Assembly: GCA_027452215.1 (NCBI GenBank)
Contig: DAIDGQ010000039.1
Span: 82,623 to 146,622 of the forward strand
DNA: 64,000 nucleotides
Reading direction: 5' to 3'
DNA from: Granulicella sp.
GTDB lineage: Bacteria > Acidobacteriota > Terriglobia > Terriglobales > Acidobacteriaceae
Under the pieces are notes generated by a model, which ran no database searches, was not told the DNA's origin, and saw only the letters and a list, made by a program, of their open reading frames with translations. A program made the position numbers and the translations under genes. The stretch's first letter is position 1, and each line of letters begins with the position of its first letter. Below, piece after piece: positions 51,802 through 59,556 of this stretch.

Positions 51802-53304
51802 CTAAGCTCCCTCCCAGTCATAGCCCTCTTCGCCATGCTGAGAAAGGTCCAGTCCTACGCGCTCGTCGTCTTCACTTACCCGAAGCCCTACCAGCTTATC
51901 TACAACGTACAGAAGAATCAGCGTCCCTACGATAGAAATCGTCCAGCCAATCCCAACTCCCACAACCTGGTTCAGCACCTGGCCATGATTTCCCTCAAAG
52001 AATCCCGTAGCCTTCCCTGCCCCAAAGATAGGATTCACAACGGAATTCGCGAAAAATCCCGTCAGAATCGCTCCCATCGTCCCTCCCGATCCATGCACTC
52101 CAAACGCATCCAGCGAGTCATCATAGCCAAACATATTCTTCACCTTCACCACCATGAAGAAACAGAAAATTCCCGCAATCAGACCAATCCACAAAGCATC
52201 CATCGGCCGCACAAATCCCGACGCCGGAGTAATCGCCACCAGCCCCGCCACCGCTCCCGAAATCCCTCCCAGCGCCGACGGCTTCCCATTCCGAATCCAC
52301 TCCGCCGCCGCCCATCCCAGCGCTCCCGCCGCCGCTCCAAACTGTGTCGCCACAAACGCCGTCGTCGCCAGTCCGCCCGCGCCCAAAGCCGACCCCGCAT
52401 TGAACCCGAACCAACCCACCCACAACAGGCTCGCTCCCACAAAACTCAGCACCACCGAGTGCGGCATAAACGCCTTCTGAGGAAATCCCAGCCGCCTCCC
52501 CAGGTAGATCGCCGTCACCAGCGCGCTCACCCCCGACGTCACATGCACCACCGTTCCGCCCGCAAAATCCAAACATGGAAACCTCCCCGCCAGCCCTCCC
52601 ATCCCCACCGCCGACGCATTCAAAAATCCACCCACGCCCCACACCATATGCGCCATCGGGCTGTACACAAAAATCGCCCACAGCACCATGAACAGCAGCA
52701 TCGCCGAAAACTTCATCCGCTCCGCAAACGCCCCCGTAATCAGCGCCGGAGTAATAATCGCAAACATCAGTTGATACACCATGTACGTCTGCAGAGGAAT
52801 CGTCGCCGCATACGCCGGATCGGGAGCCAGCCCCACCCCTCGCAAAAACATGTTGTGCAGCCCGCCGATAAACGCGTTCCCCGTCCCAAACGCCAGCGAG
52901 TACGTCACCACCGCCCACAGCACCGTAATCACCGCCATCATCGCGAACGTCTGCATCATCGTCCCAAGGATGTTCTTCTTCCTCACCAGCCCGCCATAAA
53001 ACAGCGCCAGTCCCGGAGCACTCATCATCAGCACCAGCGCCGCGCTCGTCAGCATCCACGAGTTATCCGCCGCTGCCTGCGCCTTCGCAATCGCGGCTGT
53101 ATTCTGCGCCACCGCCTGCTCCACCGCGGCCATCCGGTCCGTCTGCGAAGCGGTCCCCACCGCACTCCCCGTACTCACCTGCGCCACCGCCGCCATGCCA
53201 CAGCAAAGCACCACCCCGGCCATCCAGCGTCCAGCCAGCCCCGCTCTCCTTCCGAACATCCCCAGGCAATCCCTCAATGAACGCAGCATTTCCATCCAAT
53301 CCAT
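51802..53304 (-). CDS. amtB: ammonium transporter
   Basis: Trimeric Amt/Rh channel of 500 residues with eleven membrane spans after an N-terminal signal and Ala-rich linker. The signature DFAGGTVVHVTSGVSALV near the middle includes the pore His, and a second His is in the AxMxxGxGxxL segment. It has a longer periplasmic N-terminal leader than E. coli AmtB. ATG at 53304 follows TAGGA. It is the first gene of an amtB-glnK-glnD arrangement. Induction in nitrogen limitation is expected; no NtrC site was recognised. Confidence 0.95.
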   Translation of the reverse strand: MDWMEMLRSLRDCLGMFGRRAGLAGRWMAGVVLCCGMAAVAQVSTGSAVGTASQTDRMAAVEQAVAQNTAAIAKAQAAADNSWMLTSAALVLMMSAPGLALFYGGLVRKKNILGTMMQTFAMMAVITVLWAVVTYSLAFGTGNAFIGGLHNMFLRGVGLAPDPAYAATIPLQTYMVYQLMFAIITPALITGAFAERMKFSAMLLFMVLWAIFVYSPMAHMVWGVGGFLNASAVGMGGLAGRFPCLDFAGGTVVHVTSGVSALVTAIYLGRRLGFPQKAFMPHSVVLSFVGASLLWVGWFGFNAGSALGAGGLATTAFVATQFGAAAGALGWAAAEWIRNGKPSALGGISGAVAGLVAITPASGFVRPMDALWIGLIAGIFCFFMVVKVKNMFGYDDSLDAFGVHGSGGTMGAILTGFFANSVVNPIFGAGKATGFFEGNHGQVLNQVVGVGIGWTISIVGTLILLYVVDKLVGLRVSEDDERVGLDLSQHGEEGYDWEGA

Positions 53305-53479
53305 GTACAGTCCTACCTCGTTGACTCTCCACACTGATCGCGAACAATTCAGACGCTGCACAACCTCCGGCAGCCGTCCGGGTCTCTCGCCAACATCGTT
53401 CACTTGACCCCCACTACTGTACATCACCCAATCTCACTCCGCAGGTGCCTTTCTCCCTCACTCGAGGTACCCTTTTAGG

Positions 53480-53848
53480 ATGTCCACTGAAGCCCTCCAC
53501 ACCCGTTGGTCCGACATCCCGGCCGAGCAGCTCAACCCTCTCCTCACCCGCCAGTTCGTCCACGGCTCCCAGGCCATGTTCGCCCGCATCGTCCTCAAGA
53601 AGGGAGCGCTCGTCCCCCGCCACCAGCACCCCAACGAACAGATCACCTACATCGAACAAGGAGCCCTCCTCTTCGTCCTCGGAGAAGAAGGTGCCACCGT
53701 CGAAAAGACCATCCGCGCCGGCGAGCTCCTCGTCATCCCCGGCAACCTTCCCCACTCCGCCGAAGCCCTCGAAGACACCATCGATTACGACATCTTCGCC
53801 CCTCCCCGCCAGGACTGGATCACTGGCACCGACGCCTACCTCCGCTAA
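53480..53848 (+). CDS. cupin-domain protein
   Basis: Single-domain beta-barrel protein of 122 residues. The metal-binding cupin motif G-(x)5-H-x-H-(x)3-4-E is visible as VPRHQHPNEQITYIEQG, and motif two as ELLVIPGNLPHSAEALEDT. It should bind Mn, Fe or Ni. Function open; similar proteins act in sugar or small-molecule metabolism. ATG at 53480 has GAGG further upstream. It is a single gene divergent from amtB. Confidence 0.85.
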   Translation: MSTEALHTRWSDIPAEQLNPLLTRQFVHGSQAMFARIVLKKGALVPRHQHPNEQITYIEQGALLFVLGEEGATVEKTIRAGELLVIPGNLPHSAEALEDTIDYDIFAPPRQDWITGTDAYLR

Positions 53849-53879
53849 GAAGTCTCTGCATAAGTCCTCGTTTTGAAGG

Positions 53880-53913
53880 GGCGGGACTTTAGTCCCGCCT
53901 CTTTAGTCCCGCC
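53880..53913. repeat. palindromic repeat, REP-like
   Basis: Inverted repeat GGCGGGACT-TT-AGTCCCGCC, followed by a further copy of the right arm (TTTAGTCCCGCC). It lies between two plus-strand genes and may also serve as a terminator. The motif looks like intergenic REP-like elements. Confidence 0.5.
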
Positions 53914-54037
53914 GTAAGTTCAGCGAGTTCAACCCGGCTTTAGCTGCTGAGAGAATGCCGGAGACTTCTTCAGCGCTTCCGCTAACCCACACCCATCCCA
54001 CGTACGATAGAGCAGCAGCACCCGGGAGCCCCGCACC

Positions 54038-54649
54038 ATGATCGACATCGTCCGCCGCCAACTCACCCAGTCCATCAACACCATGACCAAAGTCCTCCAC
54101 GACGACGCCCTCCACGCCGCCGTCGTCGAAGCCGCCCGCATCACCGCCGACGCCATGAAGTCCGGCCACAAGCTCCTCGTCTGCGGCAACGGTGGCTCCG
54201 CCGCCGACGCCCAGCACCTCGTCGCCGAGTTCGTCGCACGCCTCACCATCGACCGCCCCGCCCTCCGCGCCATCGCCCTCACCACCGACAGCAGCATCCT
54301 CACCGCCATCGGCAACGACCACTCCTTCGACCACATCTTCGAGCGCCAGGTCGAAGCCCTCGGCCAACCCGGCGACGTCCTCCTCGCCATCTCCACCAGC
54401 GGCAACAGCAGGAACTGCGTCCGCGCCCTCCAGCAGGCCCGCACCCTCGGCCTCCACACCATCGCCTACACCGGCAACGACGGCGGCGCCATGAAGTCCC
54501 TCGCCGACATCAACGTCATCATCCCCTCCAACACCACCATGAACATCCAGGAATCCCACCTCGCCCTGGAGCACATCCTCTGCATGCTGGTAGAGCTCCA
54601 CTACTTCGGCCCCGACTTCGGCAAAAAGCCCCACCACTTAGCGGAGTAG
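54038..54649 (+). CDS. gmhA: SIS-domain phosphoheptose isomerase
   Basis: Sedoheptulose 7-phosphate isomerase (203 residues), first step of ADP-heptose synthesis for lipopolysaccharide. The SIS fold has CGNGGSAADAQHLVAEF with Ser and the metal-binding His/Glu pair, then AISTSGNSRNCVRAL for phosphate, and the late IQESHLALEHIL with Gln and His ligands. Length fits GmhA. The other SIS class in this size range (DiaA) is possible but the Zn ligands support GmhA. The ATG follows GGGAG. Confidence 0.88.
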   Translation: MIDIVRRQLTQSINTMTKVLHDDALHAAVVEAARITADAMKSGHKLLVCGNGGSAADAQHLVAEFVARLTIDRPALRAIALTTDSSILTAIGNDHSFDHIFERQVEALGQPGDVLLAISTSGNSRNCVRALQQARTLGLHTIAYTGNDGGAMKSLADINVIIPSNTTMNIQESHLALEHILCMLVELHYFGPDFGKKPHHLAE

Positions 54650-54667
54650 ACCTCCCCGCAACAGCTC

Positions 54668-55249
54668 TCAACGAACAGGCTGCCGCGACTTCGACGACGC
54701 CACCAGCAGCACTACCACCGTCAACATATAAATCGCCGACACCGCCAACGGCAGCACCGTGAACCTTCCCGACGGCAACCACTCCCACAGCGCAAAGCAC
54801 ACCACTGCACGAACCACGGCGTGGGTGGTGAACAACGCCGTGCGGCCATAGCTCCAACCCACAACGGGCCACATGATCGACATTCCCACGGCGAGAATCA
54901 GCGGCTCCAGTTCCGGATAAGCCGGGAATGCAGCGAACGCCATCGGCCAGAACAACAGCATCGAGCCCATCGCTGGGAAGATCACCTCCGACACAGCCGT
55001 TCTGTCCGCCATAAAATTCACACGGCACAATCGCCCAAACAGGATCGCCAGCGGAAAGATCAGGCCGGTGCAATAAAAAGTCAGCAGTATCCACTGCAGA
55101 TGAGAGTGCAGCCAATACCCTGCTAGCCCCAAACCAGCCCACCACACCCCAGCCGCGAGCGGAATCGGATACCCGCCCCGCAACCTGAAGAAAGAAGCTT
55201 CACGCTCCGCACGCACCAATTCCTTCAACTCCAAAGTAGCACTCAGCAT
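54668..55249 (-). CDS. six-span membrane protein, unknown
   Basis: Inner-membrane protein of 193 residues with about six spans (IPLAAGVWWAGLGLAGYWL, WILLTFYCTGLIFPLAILF, and four more). An N-terminal amphipathic helix rich in Glu/Arg (ELKELVRAEREASFF) precedes them. It resembles small DUF7010-type membrane proteins, an unverified guess. ATG at 55249 is chosen because a longer start would overlap the divergent ankyrin gene. It is divergent from that gene with a CRP-like palindrome between. Confidence 0.7.
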   Translation of the reverse strand: MLSATLELKELVRAEREASFFRLRGGYPIPLAAGVWWAGLGLAGYWLHSHLQWILLTFYCTGLIFPLAILFGRLCRVNFMADRTAVSEVIFPAMGSMLLFWPMAFAAFPAYPELEPLILAVGMSIMWPVVGWSYGRTALFTTHAVVRAVVCFALWEWLPSGRFTVLPLAVSAIYMLTVVVLLVASSKSRQPVR

Positions 55250-55284
55250 GGAACGATCGTTGCAAAGGACCGTCGCCCTGAACA

Positions 55285-55300
55285 AGTGACAAATGTCACG
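55285..55300. promoter_or_regulatory. weak CRP/FNR-type palindrome
   Basis: AGTGA-CAAATG-TCACG: eight of ten consensus bases with the full GTGA-N6-TCAC core. It lies midway between divergent starts at 55249 and 55334. Confidence 0.4.
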
Positions 55301-55333
55301 CAAAGCTCGTGAGCGAACAGGTAACATAACCTC

Positions 55334-55603
55334 ATGACCTATCGCGCCGCACAAAACCTGATCAAACGCGGTGACGAACCCGCCCTACGCGCCGCCCTTG
55401 ACACCGGCCTCGACCCCAACCTCGCCAACCAGAACGGATGGACCCTCCTCATGCTCGCCGCCGTCGAAGGAGACCTCCCCATCGCCCGTCTCCTCCTCGA
55501 AAAAGGAGCAACCCCCAGCCTCCAGAACAACAAATCCGAAACCGCCCTCACCCTCGCCACCCACCGCGGCTTCACCCTCTTCGCCGACATCCTCGCCCCT
55601 TAG
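55334..55603 (+). CDS. ankyrin-repeat protein
   Basis: Small 89-residue protein with two ankyrin repeats, seen as GDEPALRAALDTGLDPNLANQNGWTLLMLAA and then GDLPIARLLLEKGATPSLQNNKSETALTLA (motif positions only: G-x-T-x-L-x-x-A helices). It is probably a protein-protein adaptor in the cytoplasm. A weak CRP/FNR-like palindrome is upstream. Confidence 0.82.
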   Translation: MTYRAAQNLIKRGDEPALRAALDTGLDPNLANQNGWTLLMLAAVEGDLPIARLLLEKGATPSLQNNKSETALTLATHRGFTLFADILAP

Positions 55604-55621
55604 TCCTCTCTCGCCGCTCCG

Positions 55622-56578
55622 CTACGCGCGAGCAATCCAGAAGCTGCACGGCCACACATTCTTCCCATCCAGCGACGGCGCAAACACCTTCAACTTCCTC
55701 GGCATCCGCGAAAAACTTCCCTCCCACTCCGGGAACGATCGCCGCAAAATATCCGGATGAAACTGCTGCATCGCGCTACTCGACCACACCACCTTGAACG
55801 TCGAGTTGAACGACAGCAACGCCTCCAGCAGATACTGCTCGCTCCAGAAGCAAAGATTCGTCATCACAAACTTCTTCGGGTAATCCTGCGGTGTGAACAC
55901 ATCATGAAAGTGCACCAGCACGCCCTTCGCCAGCTCCGGAAGAATCCGCAAACACTCATACAGCACATCGCTGTCCATCGACACCACATGGCTTGAGTCG
56001 ATAAACAAAATGTCATTCTCCCCCAGCGTCCCGAACAACTCCAGCGGAACCTCCTGCACGCGCTTCTCAATCAGCTGCGTCAGCCCCGGAACCCCACCCT
56101 TCAGATAATCCACCGCATTCGGATCGATGCTGATCAGCTCCCCTGGAAACCCCTCCGCTTTGTTCCGTTCCAGCGCCGCCCCCAGCACCAGCGTGCTGTT
56201 GCCACTTCCAATCTCAATAATCCTCTTCGGCTTATTCAGCCGCACAAACGAGTACGCCACCTCCGCATCCACCCGCTCGAAGAATCCATTATTGAAATGA
56301 AACTCGTGTTCATTGCCATCCGACGACTCTGGAAACGTCCACTCCGCCGCGAATCGCAGCAGCTCTCCATCCAGCCGTTCAATCTGCTTCTCCAACCGAA
56401 AATCAATCGCAGCACAAGGCCGGCACTCGCCCCAGTCCTTCGCCTGAAACGACTTCAGACTCGGCACCGGAAAGTAGAAATGAGTCGGAGTCACACTCAC
56501 GCCCACCGCCTCCTGCACGGCTTGAAACAGGGAGGAAATCGTCCCTCGAACTCTGCCGCTTCGCATGATGCTTGTCAC
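55622..56578 (-). CDS. class I SAM-dependent methyltransferase-like protein
   Basis: Protein of 318 residues. The core RIIEIGSGNSTLVLGAAL is motif I of class I methyltransferases (E-x-G-x-G), preceded by the aromatic segment EVAYSFVRLNKPK. The next strand has ISIDPNAVDYLKGG (acidic residue for ribose), then LFIDSSHVVSMDSD. The pattern fits the Methyltransf_24 group, often acting on sugars or small molecules. The substrate is unknown. GTG at 56578 follows GAGGG; ATG at 56566 is an alternative. Confidence 0.85.
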   Translation of the reverse strand: MTSIMRSGRVRGTISSLFQAVQEAVGVSVTPTHFYFPVPSLKSFQAKDWGECRPCAAIDFRLEKQIERLDGELLRFAAEWTFPESSDGNEHEFHFNNGFFERVDAEVAYSFVRLNKPKRIIEIGSGNSTLVLGAALERNKAEGFPGELISIDPNAVDYLKGGVPGLTQLIEKRVQEVPLELFGTLGENDILFIDSSHVVSMDSDVLYECLRILPELAKGVLVHFHDVFTPQDYPKKFVMTNLCFWSEQYLLEALLSFNSTFKVVWSSSAMQQFHPDILRRSFPEWEGSFSRMPRKLKVFAPSLDGKNVWPCSFWIARA

Positions 56579-56753
56579 AAATCCCTCGGTGTCTTCATCT
56601 CAGTAAAATCAATGTCGTTCCCCGCAGGGCTTCTGTACTGCGTCCATGTCGGAGACCCATCCCTGCTTCTTACGTTTGCAAAATAGATGCCGCAACAAGC
56701 CGCCCGAGTTGTGTCCCCGCGCCACTTACCTTCCCCTCAACCCCGCACCCCGC

Positions 56754-58046
56754 CTACGTCCCGGCCTGTTCTTCCACCTGCGGCAGGATCCCCATCTCCA
56801 CATAAATCGGCCGCATCACCCTCCGCACCGCCGGCAGCTCAAACGCAAACCACACCGACCCCAGCACGCAGCACGCCCCTGTAATCATCACCGTACGCGG
56901 AGCCCCCACCCAGTGTGCCAGGCCTCCCGCCAGCAGGCTGCCAAACGGCGCCATCCCCACAAACGCCATCGTGTAATAGCTCATCACGCGACTCCGCTTA
57001 TCCTCCGGCACCAGCGTCTGGATCACCGTATTGCTCGCCGCCAGCCCCTGCATCATCCCAAAGCCTACCGCCAGCATCAGCACCATACTCAGCCACAGCA
57101 CGTGGCTCAGCCCAAATAAAATCAGCCCTCCACCAAAGATCGCCGCCGCCACCTGGATCATCCTCGTCAGCCCCACCACCGTCTTCCTCACCGCCAGCGA
57201 CATCGCGCTCGCCAGTGCCCCCACGCCCGACGACCCCGTCAGAAACCCCAGCGTATGCGGCCCTCCATGCAGCACCTGCGCCGCAAACATCGGCAGCAGC
57301 ACAGCATAAGGCCACCCCATCAAACTCAGCAAAGCAAACAGCAGCAGGATCGTTCGTATCGGCCTGAACGTACTCACATACGCCCACCCTTCCTTCAACT
57401 GCTCCAGCATCGACACCGTCGCTCGCCGAATCTCCAGCGGCCTCACCCGCATCATCGCCAGCGACAAAATCACCGCTCCATAGCTCACCCCATCGATCGC
57501 AAAACACCATCCCTCGCCCACCGCCGCAATCACCAGGCCCGCCAGCGCCGGCCCCACCAGCCGCGCCGCATTCACCATCGACGAGTTCAGCGCAATCGCA
57601 TTCCCCAGGTCCCCCTTGTCCTCCACCATCTGCACCAAAAACGACTGCCGCCCCGGCATATCGAACGCATTGATCAACCCCTGCAGAGCACTCAACACCA
57701 GGATCTCGCGAATCGTAATCACCTTCGCCAGCGTCAGCCACGCCATCGCCAGCGACTGCACTCCAGCCAGCGCCTGCGTCCACACCAGCAGCTTCCTCCG
57801 GTCCATCCGCTCAATCAGCACGCCCGCAAACGGAGCCAGCACGAACGTCAAAATCTGTCCCGCAAATCCCACCACCCCCAGCAACAGTGCCGAGTGCGTC
57901 AGCCTCCACACCAGCCAGCTCGTCGCCAGCCGTGTCATCCACGTCCCAATCAGCGAGATGCTCTGCCCACCCACGAACAGCTTGAAATTCCGATGCCGCA
58001 ACGCCCTCCACGCATGAGCATACCGCCCCACCGGCCGAGCCTCCAT
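56754..58046 (-). CDS. MFS exporter (EntS/MFS_3-like)
   Basis: Inner-membrane major facilitator of 430 residues with twelve predicted spans. The first loop GQSISLIGTWMTRLATSWLVWRL and the inter-span motif LAPFAGVLIERMDRRKLLV (motif A pattern) are typical. The C-terminus is soluble. The family exports small molecules such as siderophores or drugs. ATG at 58046 avoids overlap with the next gene. Together with the isochorismatase-like and MarR genes it may form a resistance or small-molecule efflux unit. Confidence 0.88.
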   Translation of the reverse strand: MEARPVGRYAHAWRALRHRNFKLFVGGQSISLIGTWMTRLATSWLVWRLTHSALLLGVVGFAGQILTFVLAPFAGVLIERMDRRKLLVWTQALAGVQSLAMAWLTLAKVITIREILVLSALQGLINAFDMPGRQSFLVQMVEDKGDLGNAIALNSSMVNAARLVGPALAGLVIAAVGEGWCFAIDGVSYGAVILSLAMMRVRPLEIRRATVSMLEQLKEGWAYVSTFRPIRTILLLFALLSLMGWPYAVLLPMFAAQVLHGGPHTLGFLTGSSGVGALASAMSLAVRKTVVGLTRMIQVAAAIFGGGLILFGLSHVLWLSMVLMLAVGFGMMQGLAASNTVIQTLVPEDKRSRVMSYYTMAFVGMAPFGSLLAGGLAHWVGAPRTVMITGACCVLGSVWFAFELPAVRRVMRPIYVEMGILPQVEEQAGT

Positions 58047-58075
58047 CACCGTCGACGCACGCTCTGATCCATCTC

Positions 58076-58627
58076 TCACGCCAACCTCTTCAGCACGTTC
58101 TCCGTCGTCTCCGTCTCTCCCAGACGAGGGAAAATTCTCTCCACGCAAAAGCGATGGACCTCCTCATCGCGATCTCCCATCGCATCCACCACGAACACCA
58201 CGTTGTACCCATAATCATCCGCGCTGCGAGCGGTCGACTCCACGCCCGCGCTCGTCGAAATCCCCGTCAAAAACACCTGCGTCACGCCTCGCGCACGCAG
58301 CTCCTCATTCAACCCCGTACCCACGAACGCTCCGCGCCGCTGCTTGCTGATCAGCACATCGCCCTCCTGCGCCTCAAGCTCCGGCACCAGCTCGGTCCAG
58401 TCCGCAGCGAACGTCCCACTACGCACCCCCGCATCCGTCCTTCCCGGAGCAGCCGCGGTCACATTCACCAGCACCACCGGCAGCCCTCTCCTCCGAAACG
58501 CCCGAGCCAACTCCGCCGTCCGCTCCACCACCACACTCGCCGCAGGAGTGGTTGTCACCGCAGTAATCCCCCGCTGCAGATCAATCACAATCAAAGCAGC
58601 CTTCGTATCCAGTTGCGTCAGCGGCAT
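58076..58627 (-). CDS. isochorismatase-like hydrolase lacking the catalytic Cys
   Basis: Cytoplasmic protein of 183 residues with the cysteine-hydrolase fold. Asp16 (ALIVIDLQ) and Lys95 (LISKQRRGAF) match two members of the usual triad, but the position of the nucleophilic Cys, in the motif TG-x-x-T-x-x-C-V-E-S-T-A-R, is Gly128 (TGISTSAGVESTAR). PhzD-like isochorismatases also lack this Cys and cleave a vinyl ether instead. ATG at 58627 follows GGAGGAAGGGAGAGG. It lies 30 bases ahead of the MFS gene on the same strand, so a shared transcript is likely. Confidence 0.83.
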   Translation of the reverse strand: MPLTQLDTKAALIVIDLQRGITAVTTTPAASVVVERTAELARAFRRRGLPVVLVNVTAAAPGRTDAGVRSGTFAADWTELVPELEAQEGDVLISKQRRGAFVGTGLNEELRARGVTQVFLTGISTSAGVESTARSADDYGYNVVFVVDAMGDRDEEVHRFCVERIFPRLGETETTENVLKRLA

Positions 58628-58676
58628 CGCTTTCCTCTCCCTTCCTCCGTCGTTGTAGCGCAGCGAGTTCCAACCC

Positions 58677-58985
58677 TCACGCAGCATCCTTATGCGCAAA
58701 GTTAAGGCTGGACCCGACGCTGATCACAGCAACGCCCACAAAGAACACCGTCACACCACTAGCATCCCAGCCGGCAACTCGCCCTACCCGAAACAAAATC
58801 GTACCCGCGACCAGGTTCCCCAGCCCCCACACCGCATTCACCACCGGCGAAGACAATCCCTTCCCCGGAGGTTTCGCAAACGGCGTTGGGAAACGATTGC
58901 CACACACGCCCTGCACGAGATGAGGCACAGCATTCGCAAGGAGCATTCCAGCAAACAAGCAAGCAACATAATGAGACCAACTCAC
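58677..58985 (-). CDS. small membrane protein, unknown
   Basis: Protein of 102 residues with three membrane spans (YVACLFAGMLLANAVPHLV, VVNAVWGLGNLVAGTILF, VTVFFVGVAVISVGSSL). GTG at 58985 follows GGGGAGGG at five bases and avoids overlap with the MarR gene; a start at 59045 would extend into it. It lies between the MarR and isochorismatase-like genes on the same strand, so it may belong to their transcript. Confidence 0.7.
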   Translation of the reverse strand: MSWSHYVACLFAGMLLANAVPHLVQGVCGNRFPTPFAKPPGKGLSSPVVNAVWGLGNLVAGTILFRVGRVAGWDASGVTVFFVGVAVISVGSSLNFAHKDAA

Positions 58986-59025
58986 AGCAACCCTCCCCTT
59001 CGAAACAAATTCTTCCCATCGCAAT

Positions 59026-59463
59026 TCATGAGCGCTCTTCCCCAATCAATCTCTCGATAATCCTGCCCGCGGCAAACAGCGTCTCCTGCTCCTCGCTCGG
59101 AAGCTTCGCAATCGCCTCCGCCACCCACGTCCGCTTCGCATCGCGAGCCACCTTCTGCGCCGCCTCCCCCTTCTTCGACAGCTCAAGATTCACCTGCCGT
59201 CCATCCGTCGGATGTGGCCGCCGCACCACCATCCCCAGCCGCTCCAGCTCCGCCACAATCGTCCTCATCGACTGCGGCTTCATCCCCTGCGCCCTCGCCA
59301 GCTCCGCCGTCGTCGCCGCCCCATCCACCGCCAGCCGCCGCAGCACCGCCGTCTCCGTCCACGACATCTCGTCCGACACCGCCACCGACCGTGCCTTCCG
59401 AACCAACCGCCCCACCGACTGGCAAAATTCGATCGCCGCAACGTCAATATTCTTTCGAGCCAT
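59026..59463 (-). CDS. MarR-family transcriptional regulator
   Basis: Winged-helix repressor of 145 residues. The core has AVLRRLAVDGAATTAELARAQGMKPQSMRTIVAELERLGMVVRR (recognition helix KPQSMRTIVAEL) and the wing HPTDGRQVNLELSKKG. It acts as a dimer, usually sensing phenolic or oxidative signals, with neighbours (MFS, hydrolase, membrane protein) as probable targets. A hairpin with two CTTGCAAG palindromes lies just ahead of its start and may be an operator. Confidence 0.9.
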   Translation of the reverse strand: MARKNIDVAAIEFCQSVGRLVRKARSVAVSDEMSWTETAVLRRLAVDGAATTAELARAQGMKPQSMRTIVAELERLGMVVRRPHPTDGRQVNLELSKKGEAAQKVARDAKRTWVAEAIAKLPSEEQETLFAAGRIIERLIGEERS

Positions 59464-59483
59464 GCGATGAGTGTACACGAAAA

Positions 59484-59526
59484 AGGCAGTCAGACTTGCA
59501 AGTTTCTCTTGCAAGGCTGACTGCCT
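59484..59526 (-). terminator. glgX terminator containing two CTTGCAAG palindromes
   Basis: Ten-base outer stem AGGCAGTCAG/CTGACTGCCT, followed on the minus strand by TTTTT, is a good intrinsic terminator for glgX. Between the arms CTTGCAAG occurs twice (59495-59502 and 59508-59515), each a perfect eight-base palindrome, five bases apart. Such a box could be bound by the downstream MarR protein. Confidence 0.75.
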
Positions 59527-59556
59527 ATCAACCCAACCCGTCCGGTCCGCCCGTTC

